Under the pieces are notes generated by a model. It was not told where the DNA came from and did no database searches. It saw only the letters and a list, made by a program, of their open reading frames with translations. DNA of 64,000 bases, from positions 5,930,001 through 5,994,000 of the forward strand of contig NZ_CP022685.1 in assembly GCF_002556545.1 (NCBI RefSeq). Reading direction: 5' to 3'. The translations under genes and the position numbers were made by a program. How positions within the stretch are numbered: the first letter of the stretch is position 1; each line of letters begins with the position of its first letter. The DNA is from Streptomyces formicae. Lineage in GTDB: Bacteria > Actinomycetota > Actinomycetes > Streptomycetales > Streptomycetaceae. Below are positions 41,229 through 53,070 of the stretch, piece by piece.

Positions 41229-43124
41229 CTAATTCCGGTTCAGTTCGAACCAGACCACCTTTCCGGTGCTCAGACGCGTGGCACCCCACCGCCGCGCCAT
41301 CTTGTTGACCAGGTACAGGCCGCGCCCGCCCTCGTCCGTCGCCCGCGCCTGCCGCAGCCTGGGCAGCTGCGGCACGTCGTCGCCGACCTCGCAGCGCAGC
41401 ACGTCGGTACGCAGGAGGCGCAGCGTGACGGGGCGCGACGCGTACCGCACGGCGTTGGTGACGACCTCGCTGACCAGCAGCTCCACCGAGTCCGTCATGT
41501 CCTCCAGGCCCCAGCGCACCAGGGCGCTGCGGGCCAGCCGGCGGGCCCGGGACGGCGTCGCGTCCTCGGGTTCCAGGAACCAGTACGCCACGTCGCTGGG
41601 CGCGATCCCGTCGAAGCGGGCGGCGAGCAGCGCGATGTCGTCGTCCCGGTCGCCAGGGCCGAGCATGTCGAGCACCTCGTCGCAGAGGGCCTCCAGGGGC
41701 GGCGGGTGGTCGGGGCCCGTCAACTGGGCGGTGGCGGCGAGCCGTTCCCGCAGCTGCTCTATGCCGGTCCACACGTCGCGCAGGCGGGACTCGACGAGCC
41801 CGTCCGTGTACAGGAGCAGCGTGGCGCCCGCGGGGGCGTCGAGCTCGACCGCCTCGAAGTCCACGCCGCCCACGCCGATCGGGGCGCCCGGCGGCACCCG
41901 GAGCACCTCGGCGCGGCCGCCCAGGTGCAGCAGGACGGGCGGCGGGTGGCCCGCGTTGGCGATGGTGATGCGGTGCGAGACCGGGTCGTAGACCGCGTAC
42001 AGGCAGGTCGCCATGCGGTCCGAGCCGAGCCGCTGGGCCTGCTCGTCCAGGTGGTGCAGGACCTCCTGGGGCGGCAGGTCGAGCCCCGCGAGGGTCTGCG
42101 CGGTCGTCCGCAGCTGGCCCATGATCGCCGCCGAGGTCATCGAGTGCCCCATGACGTCGCCCACGACCAGGGCGACCCGGCTGCCGGGCAGCGGGATCGC
42201 GTCGTACCAGTCGCCGCCGACCCGGGCCGTCTCCGCGGCGGGCAGATAGCGCGAGGCGAGCCGCACGCCGGTCGGGCGCGGCAGCGTCTCGGGCAGCATC
42301 GTGCGCTGCAGCTCGTCGGCGATGTACGCCTCGCGGCCGTACAGGACGGCCTTGTCGATGCCGAGCGCGCTGTGCGTGGCCAGCTGCGCCGCCACCAGCA
42401 GGTCGTCCGCCTCGAACGCGGGACGGTCGGGGCGGCGCAGGAAGACCGCGGCGCCGATCACCCGGCGCCTGCCCCGCAGCGGGGCCAGGATCGCCCGCTG
42501 CCCCGAGGGCACCGTGCGGCCCTCGCCGAGCAGCTCGGGCAGCGCGGCGCGGGCCGCCGCCGAGTCCGCGAAGACCGGACGCACGCCCCGCAGGACCTCG
42601 GCGAGCGCGCCGCCGGGACGCACCTCGCACAGCTCCGCGGTGGACATGACGTCGGTGATGTCGGGCTGCACGACCTGGAGCGCGGGCAGCGTGCCGCCGC
42701 TCTCGGTGTCCGGGTCCTCGGAGCTCTCGTCGATGGAGCGCAGCCGGTCGGTGCGGCGCAGGCGGAGCACCAGGGGTCCGGTGGGCCGCTCGTCGCCGAC
42801 CGGCAGCGGGTCGCGCAGGTAGACCAGGATCGCGTCGGAGAACGTCGGCACCGTCGCCCGGCACAGGCCCATCACGATCTCGTCGAGGTCGATGCCGCGC
42901 GCGATGCGCCGGGTGGCCGCGCCGACGTAGCGCAGCCGGTCGCCGTCGCGCCGCATCGCGGTGGGGCCTGTCCCCGGCGGCCTCGGCTGCCCGGTGCGCC
43001 GCTCCTCGCCGTCCGGCGGGCCCTGCGGGGCGGGGCCGCCCTCGGGCTCGGGGCGCGGCCGGTGCGGGTCGGGCTCGGCGGCGGAGTACGCGGAGGGCTG
43101 AGAGTGCTCGTCACCTGACGTCAT
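41229..43124 (-). CDS. GAF-PP2C-HATPase phosphatase/kinase (SpoIIE/RsbU-RsbW type)
   Basis: 631 residues from ATG 43124 (GGGAG upstream); a GTG at 43292 would add 56 Arg/Pro-rich residues. Order: disordered N-terminus, GAF domain (about 80-270), PP2C/SpoIIE phosphatase (about 290-490) with [32 protein letters not shown] and [13 protein letters not shown], then an anti-sigma kinase-like HATPase domain (about 510-631) with [17 protein letters not shown] and [15 protein letters not shown]. Such proteins set partner switching of anti-sigma-factor antagonists. The partners are not in the window. Confidence 0.88.
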   Translation of the reverse strand: MTSGDEHSQPSAYSAAEPDPHRPRPEPEGGPAPQGPPDGEERRTGQPRPPGTGPTAMRRDGDRLRYVGAATRRIARGIDLDEIVMGLCRATVPTFSDAILVYLRDPLPVGDERPTGPLVLRLRRTDRLRSIDESSEDPDTESGGTLPALQVVQPDITDVMSTAELCEVRPGGALAEVLRGVRPVFADSAAARAALPELLGEGRTVPSGQRAILAPLRGRRRVIGAAVFLRRPDRPAFEADDLLVAAQLATHSALGIDKAVLYGREAYIADELQRTMLPETLPRPTGVRLASRYLPAAETARVGGDWYDAIPLPGSRVALVVGDVMGHSMTSAAIMGQLRTTAQTLAGLDLPPQEVLHHLDEQAQRLGSDRMATCLYAVYDPVSHRITIANAGHPPPVLLHLGGRAEVLRVPPGAPIGVGGVDFEAVELDAPAGATLLLYTDGLVESRLRDVWTGIEQLRERLAATAQLTGPDHPPPLEALCDEVLDMLGPGDRDDDIALLAARFDGIAPSDVAYWFLEPEDATPSRARRLARSALVRWGLEDMTDSVELLVSEVVTNAVRYASRPVTLRLLRTDVLRCEVGDDVPQLPRLRQARATDEGGRGLYLVNKMARRWGATRLSTGKVVWFELNRN

Positions 43125-43354
43125 CGGGGCTCCCGAGGGCGCGTCGCCCGTGCGTGCCTGTGCCGGTAGGGCGGCGCCCCCGCCCTGAGGCGTCTCGGGG
43201 GAACGCAGCAGCGCCCCGCGCGGGTCCGCGGGGGCGGTCGTCCTGGCACCTGGTGCCTTGCGACCCTCGTGGGGGGTGAGGTGCTCCGTCACGCGTTTCG
43301 AATCCGTCCGTCCGGGGCTGCGCGCCGTGCGCGCCGTCCAGCGTTGCACGTTGC

Positions 43355-43996
43355 TCAGCCGCGTCGGCAGTGCAGAAAGACCTGGTGTTCCGGTGGTGCG
43401 TCGGCGCTCGCGGGGGCGTACGAGTACGTGTCCTCGCCGGTGATCTCGAAGCCCGCGTCCTGTACGACCTGCCGCAGTTCGTCCCGCAGGTAACCCGATA
43501 CCCGGATCGTGTGCCCCAGGAACGGAATTGCCGAGTCGTCCAGGTCGGCCTCGACCATGGACAGCTCCATCAGGCCGCCGGGACGCAGCAGCGAGCGCAG
43601 GCGCCGCAGCGCGCCGGGGATCTCGGCGCGCGGCAGCATCAGCAGGGCGAAGAAGCACGCGACGGCGTCGAACGTACCGACCCCGTCCGGGCCTTCGGCC
43701 CTGAGGTCCGCGATGTCCAGTTGCCGGAACTCCGCTGCCGGGACGTTCTTTCCCGCCAGTTCGAGCATGCCCGAAGAGATGTCCGTGCCGAGCACCGTGT
43801 GACCCGATCCGGCCAGCTGCGCGGCGGTGGGCAGACCCGTTCCGCAGCCCACGTCCAGGATCCTGGAGCCGGGCGCGAGCGCGTCGAGCAGCAGGCGTCC
43901 CGCGGCCAACTGACCCTCTTTGTGCGGGAAGGCGTCGTCGTAGTGCTGCCCGATGGCGTCGAAGGCCTCGGCCTGACCCCTGCGGTCCTCGCTCAC
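43355..43996 (-). CDS. Class I SAM-dependent methyltransferase
   Basis: 213 residues. Motif I ILDVGCGTGLPTAAQL near residue 46, acidic strand end VLGTDISSGML, FDAVACFFALLMLP and the SLLRPGGLMELSMVE post-III strand are all intact. Substrate unknown. It lies upstream of the PP2C phosphatase on the same strand with a ~230-base gap, so co-transcription is uncertain. Confidence 0.9.
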   Translation of the reverse strand: MSEDRRGQAEAFDAIGQHYDDAFPHKEGQLAAGRLLLDALAPGSRILDVGCGTGLPTAAQLAGSGHTVLGTDISSGMLELAGKNVPAAEFRQLDIADLRAEGPDGVGTFDAVACFFALLMLPRAEIPGALRRLRSLLRPGGLMELSMVEADLDDSAIPFLGHTIRVSGYLRDELRQVVQDAGFEITGEDTYSYAPASADAPPEHQVFLHCRRG

Positions 43997-44112
43997 GTTC
44001 TGCCGCCCCTCGATGACTTCCTGTCAGGCACCGTGCAGACCCACCGAGTTACTGCTGTGCGCCCTTGCGGAGGACGATCCTACGTTTGAACCACGGGGGC
44101 GCATCAAGGGTC

Positions 44113-44796
44113 TCATGAGGACACATGCGCGGGCGTACGGTCCCAGTCATCCGGCAGGGAGGGTACGACCCAGGACGGATCGGGACGCCAGTGCTGCCAG
44201 CCGTCCGAAAAAGGTGCCCCCCACGCATCGATCACGTCAAGGGCGTCCCGGCCCGCCGCGCGGACGTCAGCGGCCTTTCCCGCGCCCATCAGGCCCACCC
44301 GGAGGGCCTGCGCGAACTCGTCCTCGTCGTGCCAGCGCCAGCTGCGGTCGGGGCGCACGGAGATGTCCAGAAAGTGATCCTCGGAATCCACCCCGCCATC
44401 CCAACGAGTGCGCGGCTCCTCGAGGTTCACGTACCAGTTCTTGAACGTCCAGTCGGCCTCCCAGAACAGCCAGACCGACCACGGCTCGGCGGGGCGGGCC
44501 AGCTTCAGGACGCCGGTGCCCGACCAGTGGTCCCTGCGGACGGCGCGCGGCTTGGTGTAGCGGGTGGCGAGCGGCTCGCGGTGCACCGGGGTCCCGTCGG
44601 CGATCACCGGCTTCATCAGCTCGGTGCCGGGGGCCATCCACACGGCGAGCAGGTCCGGGCTGTCCCGTACGACGGTGACGGGGCGACAGATGTGGAACCG
44701 GCGCCCGGCGTTCTCCCGGTACCGCCACAGGATGTGTTCCCCGGGCGCCCACCGGGCCGCCCCGTCCGCCGCCGTGTTCCCGTCGAGGTCTGTCAT
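44113..44796 (-). CDS. DUF402 (FomD-like) domain protein
   Basis: 227 residues. The DUF402 barrel is recognised by the central VWLFWEADWTFKNWYVNLEEP, then GVDSEDHFLDISVRPDRSWRWHDEDEF, whose acidic residues bind divalent metal in FomD, a cytidylyl-phosphonate hydrolase of fosfomycin biosynthesis. Here there is no phosphonate gene nearby, so a general nucleotide-conjugate hydrolase is likely (inference). Confidence 0.85.
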   Translation of the reverse strand: MTDLDGNTAADGAARWAPGEHILWRYRENAGRRFHICRPVTVVRDSPDLLAVWMAPGTELMKPVIADGTPVHREPLATRYTKPRAVRRDHWSGTGVLKLARPAEPWSVWLFWEADWTFKNWYVNLEEPRTRWDGGVDSEDHFLDISVRPDRSWRWHDEDEFAQALRVGLMGAGKAADVRAAGRDALDVIDAWGAPFSDGWQHWRPDPSWVVPSLPDDWDRTPAHVSS

Positions 44797-44869
44797 GAAC
44801 AGATATTAGACGCCGACCCGTCGCGGGCGGATGGAGATCGCTCAGCGGCGGGCCGACGCGGCGAGGGGC

Positions 44870-46282
44870 TCAGGGGTGCGTCATGCGCAACACGTCGAGC
44901 GCCTCGTCCAGTTGGTCGAGGGAGAGCGCGCCGCGGTCGACGTACCCCTCGTCGAGGACGACCTCGCGGATCGTCTTCCGCTCGGCGAGGGACTTCTTGG
45001 CGACCTTCGCCGCCTCCTCGTACCCGATGTACTTGTTCAGCGGCGTCACGACGGACGGCGAGGACTCGGCGTACTCCCGCGCCCGCTCCCGGTTCGCGGT
45101 GATCCCGTCGACGGTCCTGTCGGCGAGCAGCCGCGAGACGTTGGCGAGCAGCCGGATCGACTCCAGGACGTTCTTGGCGATGACGGGCAGCATGACGTTC
45201 AGCTCGAAGTTGCCCGCGGCGCCCGCCGCGGCGACGGTCGCGTCGTTCCCCGTGACCTGCGCGGCGACCATCAGCGCGGCCTCCGGGAGCACCGGGTTCA
45301 CCTTGCCCGGCATGATCGACGAACCGGGCTGCAGATCCGGCAGGCTGATCTCGGCGAGACCCGTGCGCGGCCCCGAGGCCATCCAGCGCAGGTCGTTCGC
45401 GATCTTCGTCAGGCCGACGCCGATCGTCCGCAGCTGGCCGCTCGTCTCGACGATGCCGTCCCGCGCGCCCTGTGCCTCGAAGTGGTCCCGCGCCTCGGTC
45501 AGCGGCAGCCCGGTCGCCCGCGCGACCTCGGCGATGACGGCGGCGGAGAAGCCGGGCGGGGTGTTGATGCCGGTGCCCACGGCCGTGCCGCCGAGCGGCA
45601 GTTCGGCCAGGCGCGGCAGCGAGGCGCGCAGCCGCTCGACGCCGTGGCGCACCTGCGCCGCGTACCCGCCGAACTCCTGGCCGAGGGTGACGGGCGTGGC
45701 GTCCATGAGGTGCGTGCGCCCGGACTTCACGACGTCCGCGAACTCCTCGGCCTTGCGCTCCAGGGCGGCGGCGAGGTGGTCGAGGGCGGGGATCAGGTCC
45801 CCGGTCACCGCGCCGGTGGCCGCGATGTGGATCGAGGACGGGAAGACGTCGTTCGAGGACTGCGAGGCGTTGACGTGGTCGTTGGGGTGCACGTCGCGGC
45901 CGAGCCGTTCGGTGGCGAGCGTGGCGATGACCTCGTTGGTGTTCATGTTGGACGAGGTGCCGGAGCCGGTCTGGAAGACGTCCACGGGGAAGTGGTCGTC
46001 CCAGCGCCCCTCGGCGACCTCGGCGGCCGCGCCGGCGATGGCGTCGGCGACGTCCTCGTCGAGCACCCCGAGCCCGGCGTTGACCTTGGCGGCGGCCGCC
46101 TTGATCTGTGCCAGGGCGGCGATGTGCGCCCGCTCCAGGGTCTGCCCCGAGATGGGGAAGTTCTCCACCGCGCGCTGGGTCTGCGCACGCCACTTGGCGT
46201 GCGCGGGAACCCGCACCTCGCCCATGGAGTCGTGCTCGGTCCGGTACTCGCCGGTGCGGTCGTCGCTGGCGTCGCTGGTCAT
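44870..46282 (-). CDS. fumC: Class II fumarate hydratase
   Basis: 470 residues from ATG 46282. Fumarase/aspartase superfamily: [51 protein letters not shown] and the signature [11 protein letters not shown] near residue 325 with the catalytic Ser loop. It is the iron-free, oxygen-stable TCA-cycle enzyme. A class I iron-sulphur fumarase lies 1.8 kb away at 48070, with a secreted esterase between. Confidence 0.96.
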   Translation of the reverse strand: MTSDASDDRTGEYRTEHDSMGEVRVPAHAKWRAQTQRAVENFPISGQTLERAHIAALAQIKAAAAKVNAGLGVLDEDVADAIAGAAAEVAEGRWDDHFPVDVFQTGSGTSSNMNTNEVIATLATERLGRDVHPNDHVNASQSSNDVFPSSIHIAATGAVTGDLIPALDHLAAALERKAEEFADVVKSGRTHLMDATPVTLGQEFGGYAAQVRHGVERLRASLPRLAELPLGGTAVGTGINTPPGFSAAVIAEVARATGLPLTEARDHFEAQGARDGIVETSGQLRTIGVGLTKIANDLRWMASGPRTGLAEISLPDLQPGSSIMPGKVNPVLPEAALMVAAQVTGNDATVAAAGAAGNFELNVMLPVIAKNVLESIRLLANVSRLLADRTVDGITANRERAREYAESSPSVVTPLNKYIGYEEAAKVAKKSLAERKTIREVVLDEGYVDRGALSLDQLDEALDVLRMTHP

Positions 46283-46405
46283 GCTCTCGAACCTACCTCT
46301 CCGTCCAAACCCCGTAAAAAGTTGAGCACTTGTCTTGTTCCAGGTATTCCCAAGCCCTGCTACCGGCCAGTAAAACCCTGGGTAACACCACACCGGGGAG
46401 GCGCA

Positions 46406-47944
46406 ATGAAGCGCATCAGGCGCAGCGGACGGGGCCGTCTGCGAGGTTCGTTCGCGGCGGCGGTCGCGATGGCGGCCGTGCTCGGCACGGCGGCGGCGGT
46501 GCCCGCCCAGGCGGCGGACGGGGGCGCGGCGAAGGCGCCCGCGTCGACGCCGCTCCCGCCCGAGCTGGAGAAGATCCGGGCGGACGAGGCCACCAAGCTC
46601 TACGGCAGCCCGGGCGAGCGCCCCATGGCCGACCGCAAGACCGGCCTGATCTCGCTCGGCGACAGCGAGATCTCCGGCGAGGGCGTCGGCACGTACGAAC
46701 CCGGCACGGACGGCCCGGACAACTGGTGCCACCGCTCGCCGGACGCCGCGATACACCGCACGGGCATCCCGGCCGACGTGACGTACAACGTCGCGTGCTC
46801 GGGGGCGCAGACCGTCAACATCAAGATCGGCGGTCAGAAGCAGTACGCCGATGAGCTGGTGCAGAGCGACAACCTCGCGATCAAGGCCCGGAACACCAAG
46901 ATCAAGACGATTCTGCTCGTCATCGGCGCCAACGACGACCTGAACTTCTCCGGGGTGATGACGGACTGCGTCACCCGCTTCCTGCTCAGCCAGGGCGCGT
47001 GCGCGGGCAAGTACAACGACGGCTGGCAGGCGCGCGTCGACGGGCTCGTGCCCAAGGTCGAGCAGTCCATCCGCGACCTGAAGACCGTCATGAAGGACGC
47101 GGGCTACCAGGCGGGCGACTACAAGCTCGTCGCCATGGGGTACCCGAGCCCGATCGGCCCCGACTTCCGCGACAACCCCACGTTCCCCGGCAAGCTGGTC
47201 TGCGGCGGCCTCGGCTACGACTCCGACACCGAGTGGGGCCGCAACTACGCGGTGCCGACCTTCGCCACCGGCATGCGCAAGGCTGCCAAGAACGCGGGCG
47301 CGACCTACCTCGACAACTCGCGCCTCTTCCAGGGCCACGAGGTCTGCATGGAGGACACCTGGGCGCGCGGTCTGTACATCGACGTGTCCAACCCCTTCCC
47401 GCCGGACTCCAATTCGGTGCGCCAGTCCTTCCACCCGAACGCCCGCGGCCACGCGGCCTTCGCGTCCTGCCTGACCCAGATCTACAACTCGGGCTACGGC
47501 GAGGGAAGCTGCGCCGACCCGGCGAGCACGGGCAGCCCCAAGCTCTACAAGGGCGCCTGGGACGACGCGTACAAGCCCCTCAAGAACGAGGGCACAGGGA
47601 CCTGCGTGGACGTCGACGCGTCCAAGAGCCGCAACGGCACCAAGGTCCAGGGCTGGGACTGCACCGGCAACCGCAACCAGACCTGGTGGTACGACGACAC
47701 CCAGAAGTCGCTGCACACGGGCCTGACCCAGGACCGTTGCGTGGACGTGCCCGAAGGGTCGTACAAGGAGGGCACGGCCGTCACCCTGTGGAACTGCCAC
47801 GGCGGTGACAACCAGAAGTTCGTGCGCCAGTCGGGGACGGTTCGGCCCGCCGCCGAGGGCGGGCTCTGCCTGACCCTGGCGGGAGCGAAGGAGCCGGTGC
47901 GGCTCCAGAAGTGCACGGGGGCGGCGAACCAGCGGTTCGCCTGA
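46406..47944 (+). CDS. Secreted GDSL/SGNH esterase with ricin-type lectin domain
   Basis: 512 residues, signal peptide ~1-37 (AVPAQAA). SGNH hydrolase domain (about 75-365): nucleophile in [11 protein letters not shown] (Ser87), block [15 protein letters not shown], catalytic His in [16 protein letters not shown] near 345. A beta-trefoil ricin-B domain (about 375-512) has the repeated [16 protein letters not shown] and CVDVPEG..NQKF units. It is a wall- or polymer-bound esterase/lipase acting outside the cell. ATG 46406 follows GGGGAGG. Confidence 0.92.
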   Translation: MKRIRRSGRGRLRGSFAAAVAMAAVLGTAAAVPAQAADGGAAKAPASTPLPPELEKIRADEATKLYGSPGERPMADRKTGLISLGDSEISGEGVGTYEPGTDGPDNWCHRSPDAAIHRTGIPADVTYNVACSGAQTVNIKIGGQKQYADELVQSDNLAIKARNTKIKTILLVIGANDDLNFSGVMTDCVTRFLLSQGACAGKYNDGWQARVDGLVPKVEQSIRDLKTVMKDAGYQAGDYKLVAMGYPSPIGPDFRDNPTFPGKLVCGGLGYDSDTEWGRNYAVPTFATGMRKAAKNAGATYLDNSRLFQGHEVCMEDTWARGLYIDVSNPFPPDSNSVRQSFHPNARGHAAFASCLTQIYNSGYGEGSCADPASTGSPKLYKGAWDDAYKPLKNEGTGTCVDVDASKSRNGTKVQGWDCTGNRNQTWWYDDTQKSLHTGLTQDRCVDVPEGSYKEGTAVTLWNCHGGDNQKFVRQSGTVRPAAEGGLCLTLAGAKEPVRLQKCTGAANQRFA

Positions 47945-47973
47945 CGCCATCTGCCGGACCTCTTCCGCGGGTG

Positions 47974-48017
47974 CGTCGTGGCTGGTCGCGCGGTTCCCCG
48001 CGCCCCTTACGGGGCGC
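47974..48017 (-). repeat. Dispersed hairpin element, copy C
   Basis: On the minus strand GCGCCCCGTAAGGGGCGC then GGGGAACCGCGCGACCAGCC. It lies ~53 bases past the class I fumarase stop and reads in the same direction as that gene. Confidence 0.8.
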
Positions 48018-48035
48018 ACCCGAGGCCGGTCGCTC

Positions 48036-48062
48036 AGGGGCCCTCTCGCCGAGAGGGCCCCT
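48036..48062. terminator. Hairpin terminator between esterase and class I fumarase
   Basis: AGGGGCCCTCTC, GCC loop, GAGAGGGCCCCT: 12-base stem just after the fumarase stop; works for both convergent genes. Confidence 0.8.
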
Positions 48063-48069
48063 TCCCGTA

Positions 48070-49737
<1,668 letters not shown>

Positions 49738-49887
49738 TACGGCCATTCCTCACTCGGCAGACAGCGGCGCGGCCTCCATTGGCGACGCGCCAACCAGCGT
49801 AGAGCGCGTGGGGCGGGCCGGGTTTGTGAGGTAAGGCTCAGTACATCCGCCGCGATCGGTCCCCCCGGGTTGTCCACAGGGGGTAGT

Positions 49888-49913
49888 CGCGATCTATCGC
49901 GTTTGGGTACGCT
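49888..49913 (+). promoter_or_regulatory. Palindrome and -10 box of a probably leaderless promoter
   Basis: CGCGAT CT ATCGCG (49888-49901) is a perfect 14-base palindrome. TACGCT (49908-49913) is a good -10 box ending seven bases before the GTG at 49920, which would make the transcript leaderless. The palindrome lies where a -35/-10 spacer would be and may be an operator. Confidence 0.5.
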
Positions 49914-49919
49914 GCTGGT

Positions 49920-50609
49920 GTGGACCTCGAAAAGCGCCCCTCGCCGCCCGCTCCCGCCGCAACCGACGCGCCGGGCTCGCTCCGCGCCTCCGACGCCGAC
50001 AGGGACCGCACGGCGGACATCCTCCGCGAGGCCCTGGCCGAGGGCCGCCTCACCGCCGAGGAGCACGCGGAGCGGATCGAGGGGGTCTACGGCGCCAAGA
50101 CCATGGCCGAGCTGGAGCCCTTGGTCAGGGACCTGCCCGCGGCGCACGGCACCGCGCCCGCCGCGGCGCGCGCCGCCGACCCCGCCCCCGCGAGGCCGTC
50201 GCCGGGCGCCGTCCCGCCGGTCGCCGACGAGAACCTGGTCGCGGTGCTCAGCAGCAGCGTCCGCAAGGGCCGCTGGCGCGTGGGCCGCCGCACGCACGCG
50301 TACGCGATCTTCGGCAGCGTCGAGATCGACCTGAGCGAGGCGATCTTCGAGCAGCGCCAGGTGGTCATCAAGGCGGTCTCGATCTTCGGTTCGGTCGAGG
50401 TCCGCGTCCCGGAGAACGTGTCGCTGCGCGGCAGCGGCACGGGCATCCTCGGGAACTTCGAGGTGGACACGCTCGACTCCGCCGAGCAGGACGCCCCGGT
50501 CGTCTTCGTCGACGGCTTCGCGCTCCTCGGCAACATCGAGGCGCGGCCCAAGCGCGGCAGGATCGTCCGCGATCTGCACCGGCAGATGCGCAAACACCTC
50601 GGTCACTGA
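49920..50609 (+). CDS. DUF1707 / LiaF-like C-terminal protein
   Basis: 229 residues from GTG 49920. DUF1707 (about 20-72): LRASDADRDRTADILREALAEGRLTAEEHAERIEGVYGAKT. A Pro/Ala linker follows, then a LiaF-type cell-wall-active antibiotic response domain (about 100-225) with repeated beta turns FGSVEIDL, FGSVEVRVP, LGNFEVDT. No membrane helix. In LiaF-type proteins this domain senses envelope stress. It is just upstream of wblI. Confidence 0.88.
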   Translation: MDLEKRPSPPAPAATDAPGSLRASDADRDRTADILREALAEGRLTAEEHAERIEGVYGAKTMAELEPLVRDLPAAHGTAPAAARAADPAPARPSPGAVPPVADENLVAVLSSSVRKGRWRVGRRTHAYAIFGSVEIDLSEAIFEQRQVVIKAVSIFGSVEVRVPENVSLRGSGTGILGNFEVDTLDSAEQDAPVVFVDGFALLGNIEARPKRGRIVRDLHRQMRKHLGH

Positions 50610-50735
50610 CAACGGCACGCGCCGCACAGGGTAGTTGAACCTCCGTATATCGGAACTCAGTGCATAGGCGCGTACACAGCGGGTAGAGCTTGCTGCATCG
50701 TCTCTCGCTCGCGAAGCCGTCGTCAGGAGTAGACC

Positions 50736-51149
50736 GTGCTGCAACCGTCGCATCAGTCCCTGCAGGTCGCCGCCGTGCCGGCCGATGGGGTGTCCCCTGC
50801 ACGAGCGCAGTCGAGCGCTTGGGGAGGGGTGCCAGTGCGGGACAGGAACGATGACGCCCCATGGCACACGGAAGCCGTGTGCCGCCGAGACGAAGCCGGA
50901 CTGTTCTTCGCACCGTCCAAGGAGCCGACCGCGGCCAGGCTCTCCCGCGAAGAGGCGGCGAAGCGCGTCTGCGCCCGCTGCCCCGTGATGGTCGAGTGCC
51001 GCGAGCACGCCCTGCTCCAGCCCGAGCCGTACGGGGTGTGGGGCGGCCTCACCGCCGCCGAGCGCCGCGTGGTCCTGGCCCGGCGCCGCAGGCGTGACCT
51101 GGAGCTGAAGAAGGCCGCCCACACGGCGGGAATCGCCGCCGCGGGGTAG
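50736..51149 (+). CDS. wblI: WhiB-family iron-sulphur transcription regulator, WblI-like
   Basis: 137 residues from GTG 50736 with AGGAG seven bases upstream. Four conserved cysteines at 49, 79, 82 and 88 (AVCRRDEAGLFFAP, RVCARCPVMVEC) ligate the 4Fe-4S cluster; the GVWGGLTAAERR turn and the basic RRRRRDLELKK helix bind sigma factor and DNA. The symbol rests on recalled gene order (fumB, DUF1707 protein, wblI, glpX). Confidence 0.92.
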   Translation: MLQPSHQSLQVAAVPADGVSPARAQSSAWGGVPVRDRNDDAPWHTEAVCRRDEAGLFFAPSKEPTAARLSREEAAKRVCARCPVMVECREHALLQPEPYGVWGGLTAAERRVVLARRRRRDLELKKAAHTAGIAAAG

Positions 51150-51216
51150 GCGGGGCCACGTTCCGCGGGCCCGATTCCCTCAGGCCCGATTCACGCGGGC
51201 CCGATCGCGTACGCCG

Positions 51217-51248
51217 AAGGGGGCGCCCCCCGCACGGGGCGCCCCCTT
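51217..51248. terminator. Bidirectional hairpin terminator
   Basis: AAGGGGGCGCCCC / GGGGCGCCCCCTT, 13-base stem with CCGCAC loop, between wblI and the convergent glpX. Three GGCCCGAT repeats lie just upstream (51167-51206). Confidence 0.8.
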
Positions 51249-51282
51249 CGACGTATGCGGTGCTCGCTCCGGCGCGCGGCGC

Positions 51283-52314
51283 CTACTTGGCGCGGTCGAA
51301 GTCGATCGCGCTGTACGCGCGCAGCTTCGACAGCCGGTGATCGGAGTCGATCTTGCGGATCGTGCCCGACTTGGAGCGCATGACCAGCGAGGACGTCGAC
51401 GCGTTCGCCGCGCGGTAGCGCACGCCCTGGAGCAGCTCGCCGTCGGTGATGCCGGTCGCGACGAAGAAGACGTTGTCCCCGCGGACGAGGTCGTCCGTGG
51501 AGAGCGTGCGGTCCAGGTCGTGGCCCGCGTCGATGGCGCGCTGGCGCTCGGCGTCGTCCTGCGGCCACAGCTTGCCCTGGATCACACCGCCGAGGCACTT
51601 GATCGCACAGGCCGAGATGATGCCCTCGGGGGTGCCGCCGATGCCCATGAGCAGGTCGACGCCGGTGCCCTCGCGGACGGCCATGACCGAACCCGCGACG
51701 TCGCCGTCCGAGATGAACTTGATGCGGGCACCGGTCTCGCGGATCTCCTTGACGATGCCCTCGTGCCGGGGGCGGTCCAGGATCATGACCGTGACGTCCT
51801 CGGGCGAGGAGTTCTTGGCCTTGGCGACGCGGCGGATGTTGACCGAAGCGGGCGCGTTGATGTCGACGTAGTCCGCGGCCTCGGGGCCCGTGACCAGCTT
51901 GTCCATGTAGAAGACGGCCGACGGGTCGAACATGGCGCCGCGGTCGGCGGCGGCGAGCACGGCGATGGCGTTCGGCTGGCCCTTCGCGGTCAGCGTGGTG
52001 CCGTCGATCGGGTCGACGGCGATGTCGACCTCGGCGCCGGTGCCGTCGCCGATGTGCTCCCCGTTGAAGAGCATCGGGGCTTCGTCCTTCTCGCCCTCGC
52101 CGATGACGACGACGCCGTTCATCGAGACGGTGGAGACGAGGGTCCGCATGGCCCGGACGGCGGCGCCGTCGGCGCCGTTCTTGTCGCCGCGGCCGACCCA
52201 GCGGCCCGCGGCCATGGCGGCCGCCTCGGTGACCCGGACCAGCTCGAGGGCGAGGTTGCGGTCGGGAGCCTCGGGAGAAACCTCGAGCTCGGAGGGGAGA
52301 TGATGCTCGGTCAT
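51283..52314 (-). CDS. glpX: Class II fructose-1,6-bisphosphatase
   Basis: 343 residues from ATG 52314 (AAAGGTG upstream). GlpX hallmarks: [18 protein letters not shown] near 40, [12 protein letters not shown] (metal-binding acidic residues), [14 protein letters not shown] (lithium-sensitive phosphatase motif), [13 protein letters not shown] and [20 protein letters not shown]. It makes fructose 6-phosphate in gluconeogenesis. Confidence 0.97.
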   Translation of the reverse strand: MTEHHLPSELEVSPEAPDRNLALELVRVTEAAAMAAGRWVGRGDKNGADGAAVRAMRTLVSTVSMNGVVVIGEGEKDEAPMLFNGEHIGDGTGAEVDIAVDPIDGTTLTAKGQPNAIAVLAAADRGAMFDPSAVFYMDKLVTGPEAADYVDINAPASVNIRRVAKAKNSSPEDVTVMILDRPRHEGIVKEIRETGARIKFISDGDVAGSVMAVREGTGVDLLMGIGGTPEGIISACAIKCLGGVIQGKLWPQDDAERQRAIDAGHDLDRTLSTDDLVRGDNVFFVATGITDGELLQGVRYRAANASTSSLVMRSKSGTIRKIDSDHRLSKLRAYSAIDFDRAK

Positions 52315-52468
52315 CGGAGCGCACCTTTCTGCTTGATACGACGACGGCCGGATGAGGGATTTGTGAATGACTCTATCCGCAGGCTGACAAAATGAGCAGA
52401 GGGCCCCACGCATGAGCGGACCGGGCACCGGGGGAAGGGCTGGATCCGGCGCCTGAGAGCATGGGGGC

Positions 52469-52987
52469 GTGGCAGGAAGACAAGGCAACCAGACCGTCAA
52501 GAACATGCTGTGGTCGTTGGTGGTGATCGCCCTCGTCGCGGGTGTGATCTACCTCTTCATCCCGCATGACGAGTCCAAGACCCCGGTCGAGCGGAAGGAC
52601 TACCGCGTGGAGCTCCTGACGGCCCGCCGTGGCGCGCCCTATCCGGTGGCGGCGCCCGAGGGTCTCTCCAAGGGCTGGAAGGCGACGTCGGTGCGGTACA
52701 GGGGCGAGGAGCACAACAGCTGGCACCTCGGCTTCCTCGATCCGGACGGCGAGTACGTGGCGATCAAGCAGTCCACGGAGAAGCCGGCCAAGTTCGTCGA
52801 GGCCGTCACCAAGGAAGCCAAGCGCACCAAGGCCACCGAGGAGATCGGCGGCCAGGAGTGGCAGCGGTACGAGGGCGAGGCGTACGACGCCCTGGTGCGT
52901 ACCGAGAAGGGCGCCACGACGGTCGTCCTCGGCACGGCGTCGTTCGGTCAGTTGACGAAGATGGCCGAGTCGCTGAAGACGTCCTGA
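52469..52987 (+). CDS. DUF4245 membrane-anchored protein
   Basis: 172 residues from GTG 52469. One N-terminal helix (about 11-31, [21 protein letters not shown]), then an extracytoplasmic domain with [38 protein letters not shown] and [19 protein letters not shown], typical of DUF4245. It is usually next to glpX in Streptomyces; function unknown. Confidence 0.88.
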   Translation: MAGRQGNQTVKNMLWSLVVIALVAGVIYLFIPHDESKTPVERKDYRVELLTARRGAPYPVAAPEGLSKGWKATSVRYRGEEHNSWHLGFLDPDGEYVAIKQSTEKPAKFVEAVTKEAKRTKATEEIGGQEWQRYEGEAYDALVRTEKGATTVVLGTASFGQLTKMAESLKTS

Positions 52988-53015
52988 CCCGTTCTGACCA
53001 GTAAGAGCGCGCATG

Positions 53016-53054
53016 CGCGAAGGGCCCCCGGCGGTGTGCCGGGGGCCCTTCGCG
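53016..53054. terminator. Bidirectional hairpin terminator
   Basis: A 17-base perfect stem (CGCGAAGGGCCCCCGGC / GCCGGGGGCCCTTCGCG) with a 5-base loop between convergent genes. Confidence 0.85.
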
Positions 53055-53070
53055 TCGTTCGGGGGTTCGC

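Noticed and set aside
44831..46405. Long plus-strand open frame running into the GDSL esterase gene
   Set aside because: It is antisense to fumC; the esterase has its own ATG, ribosome site and signal peptide at 46406.
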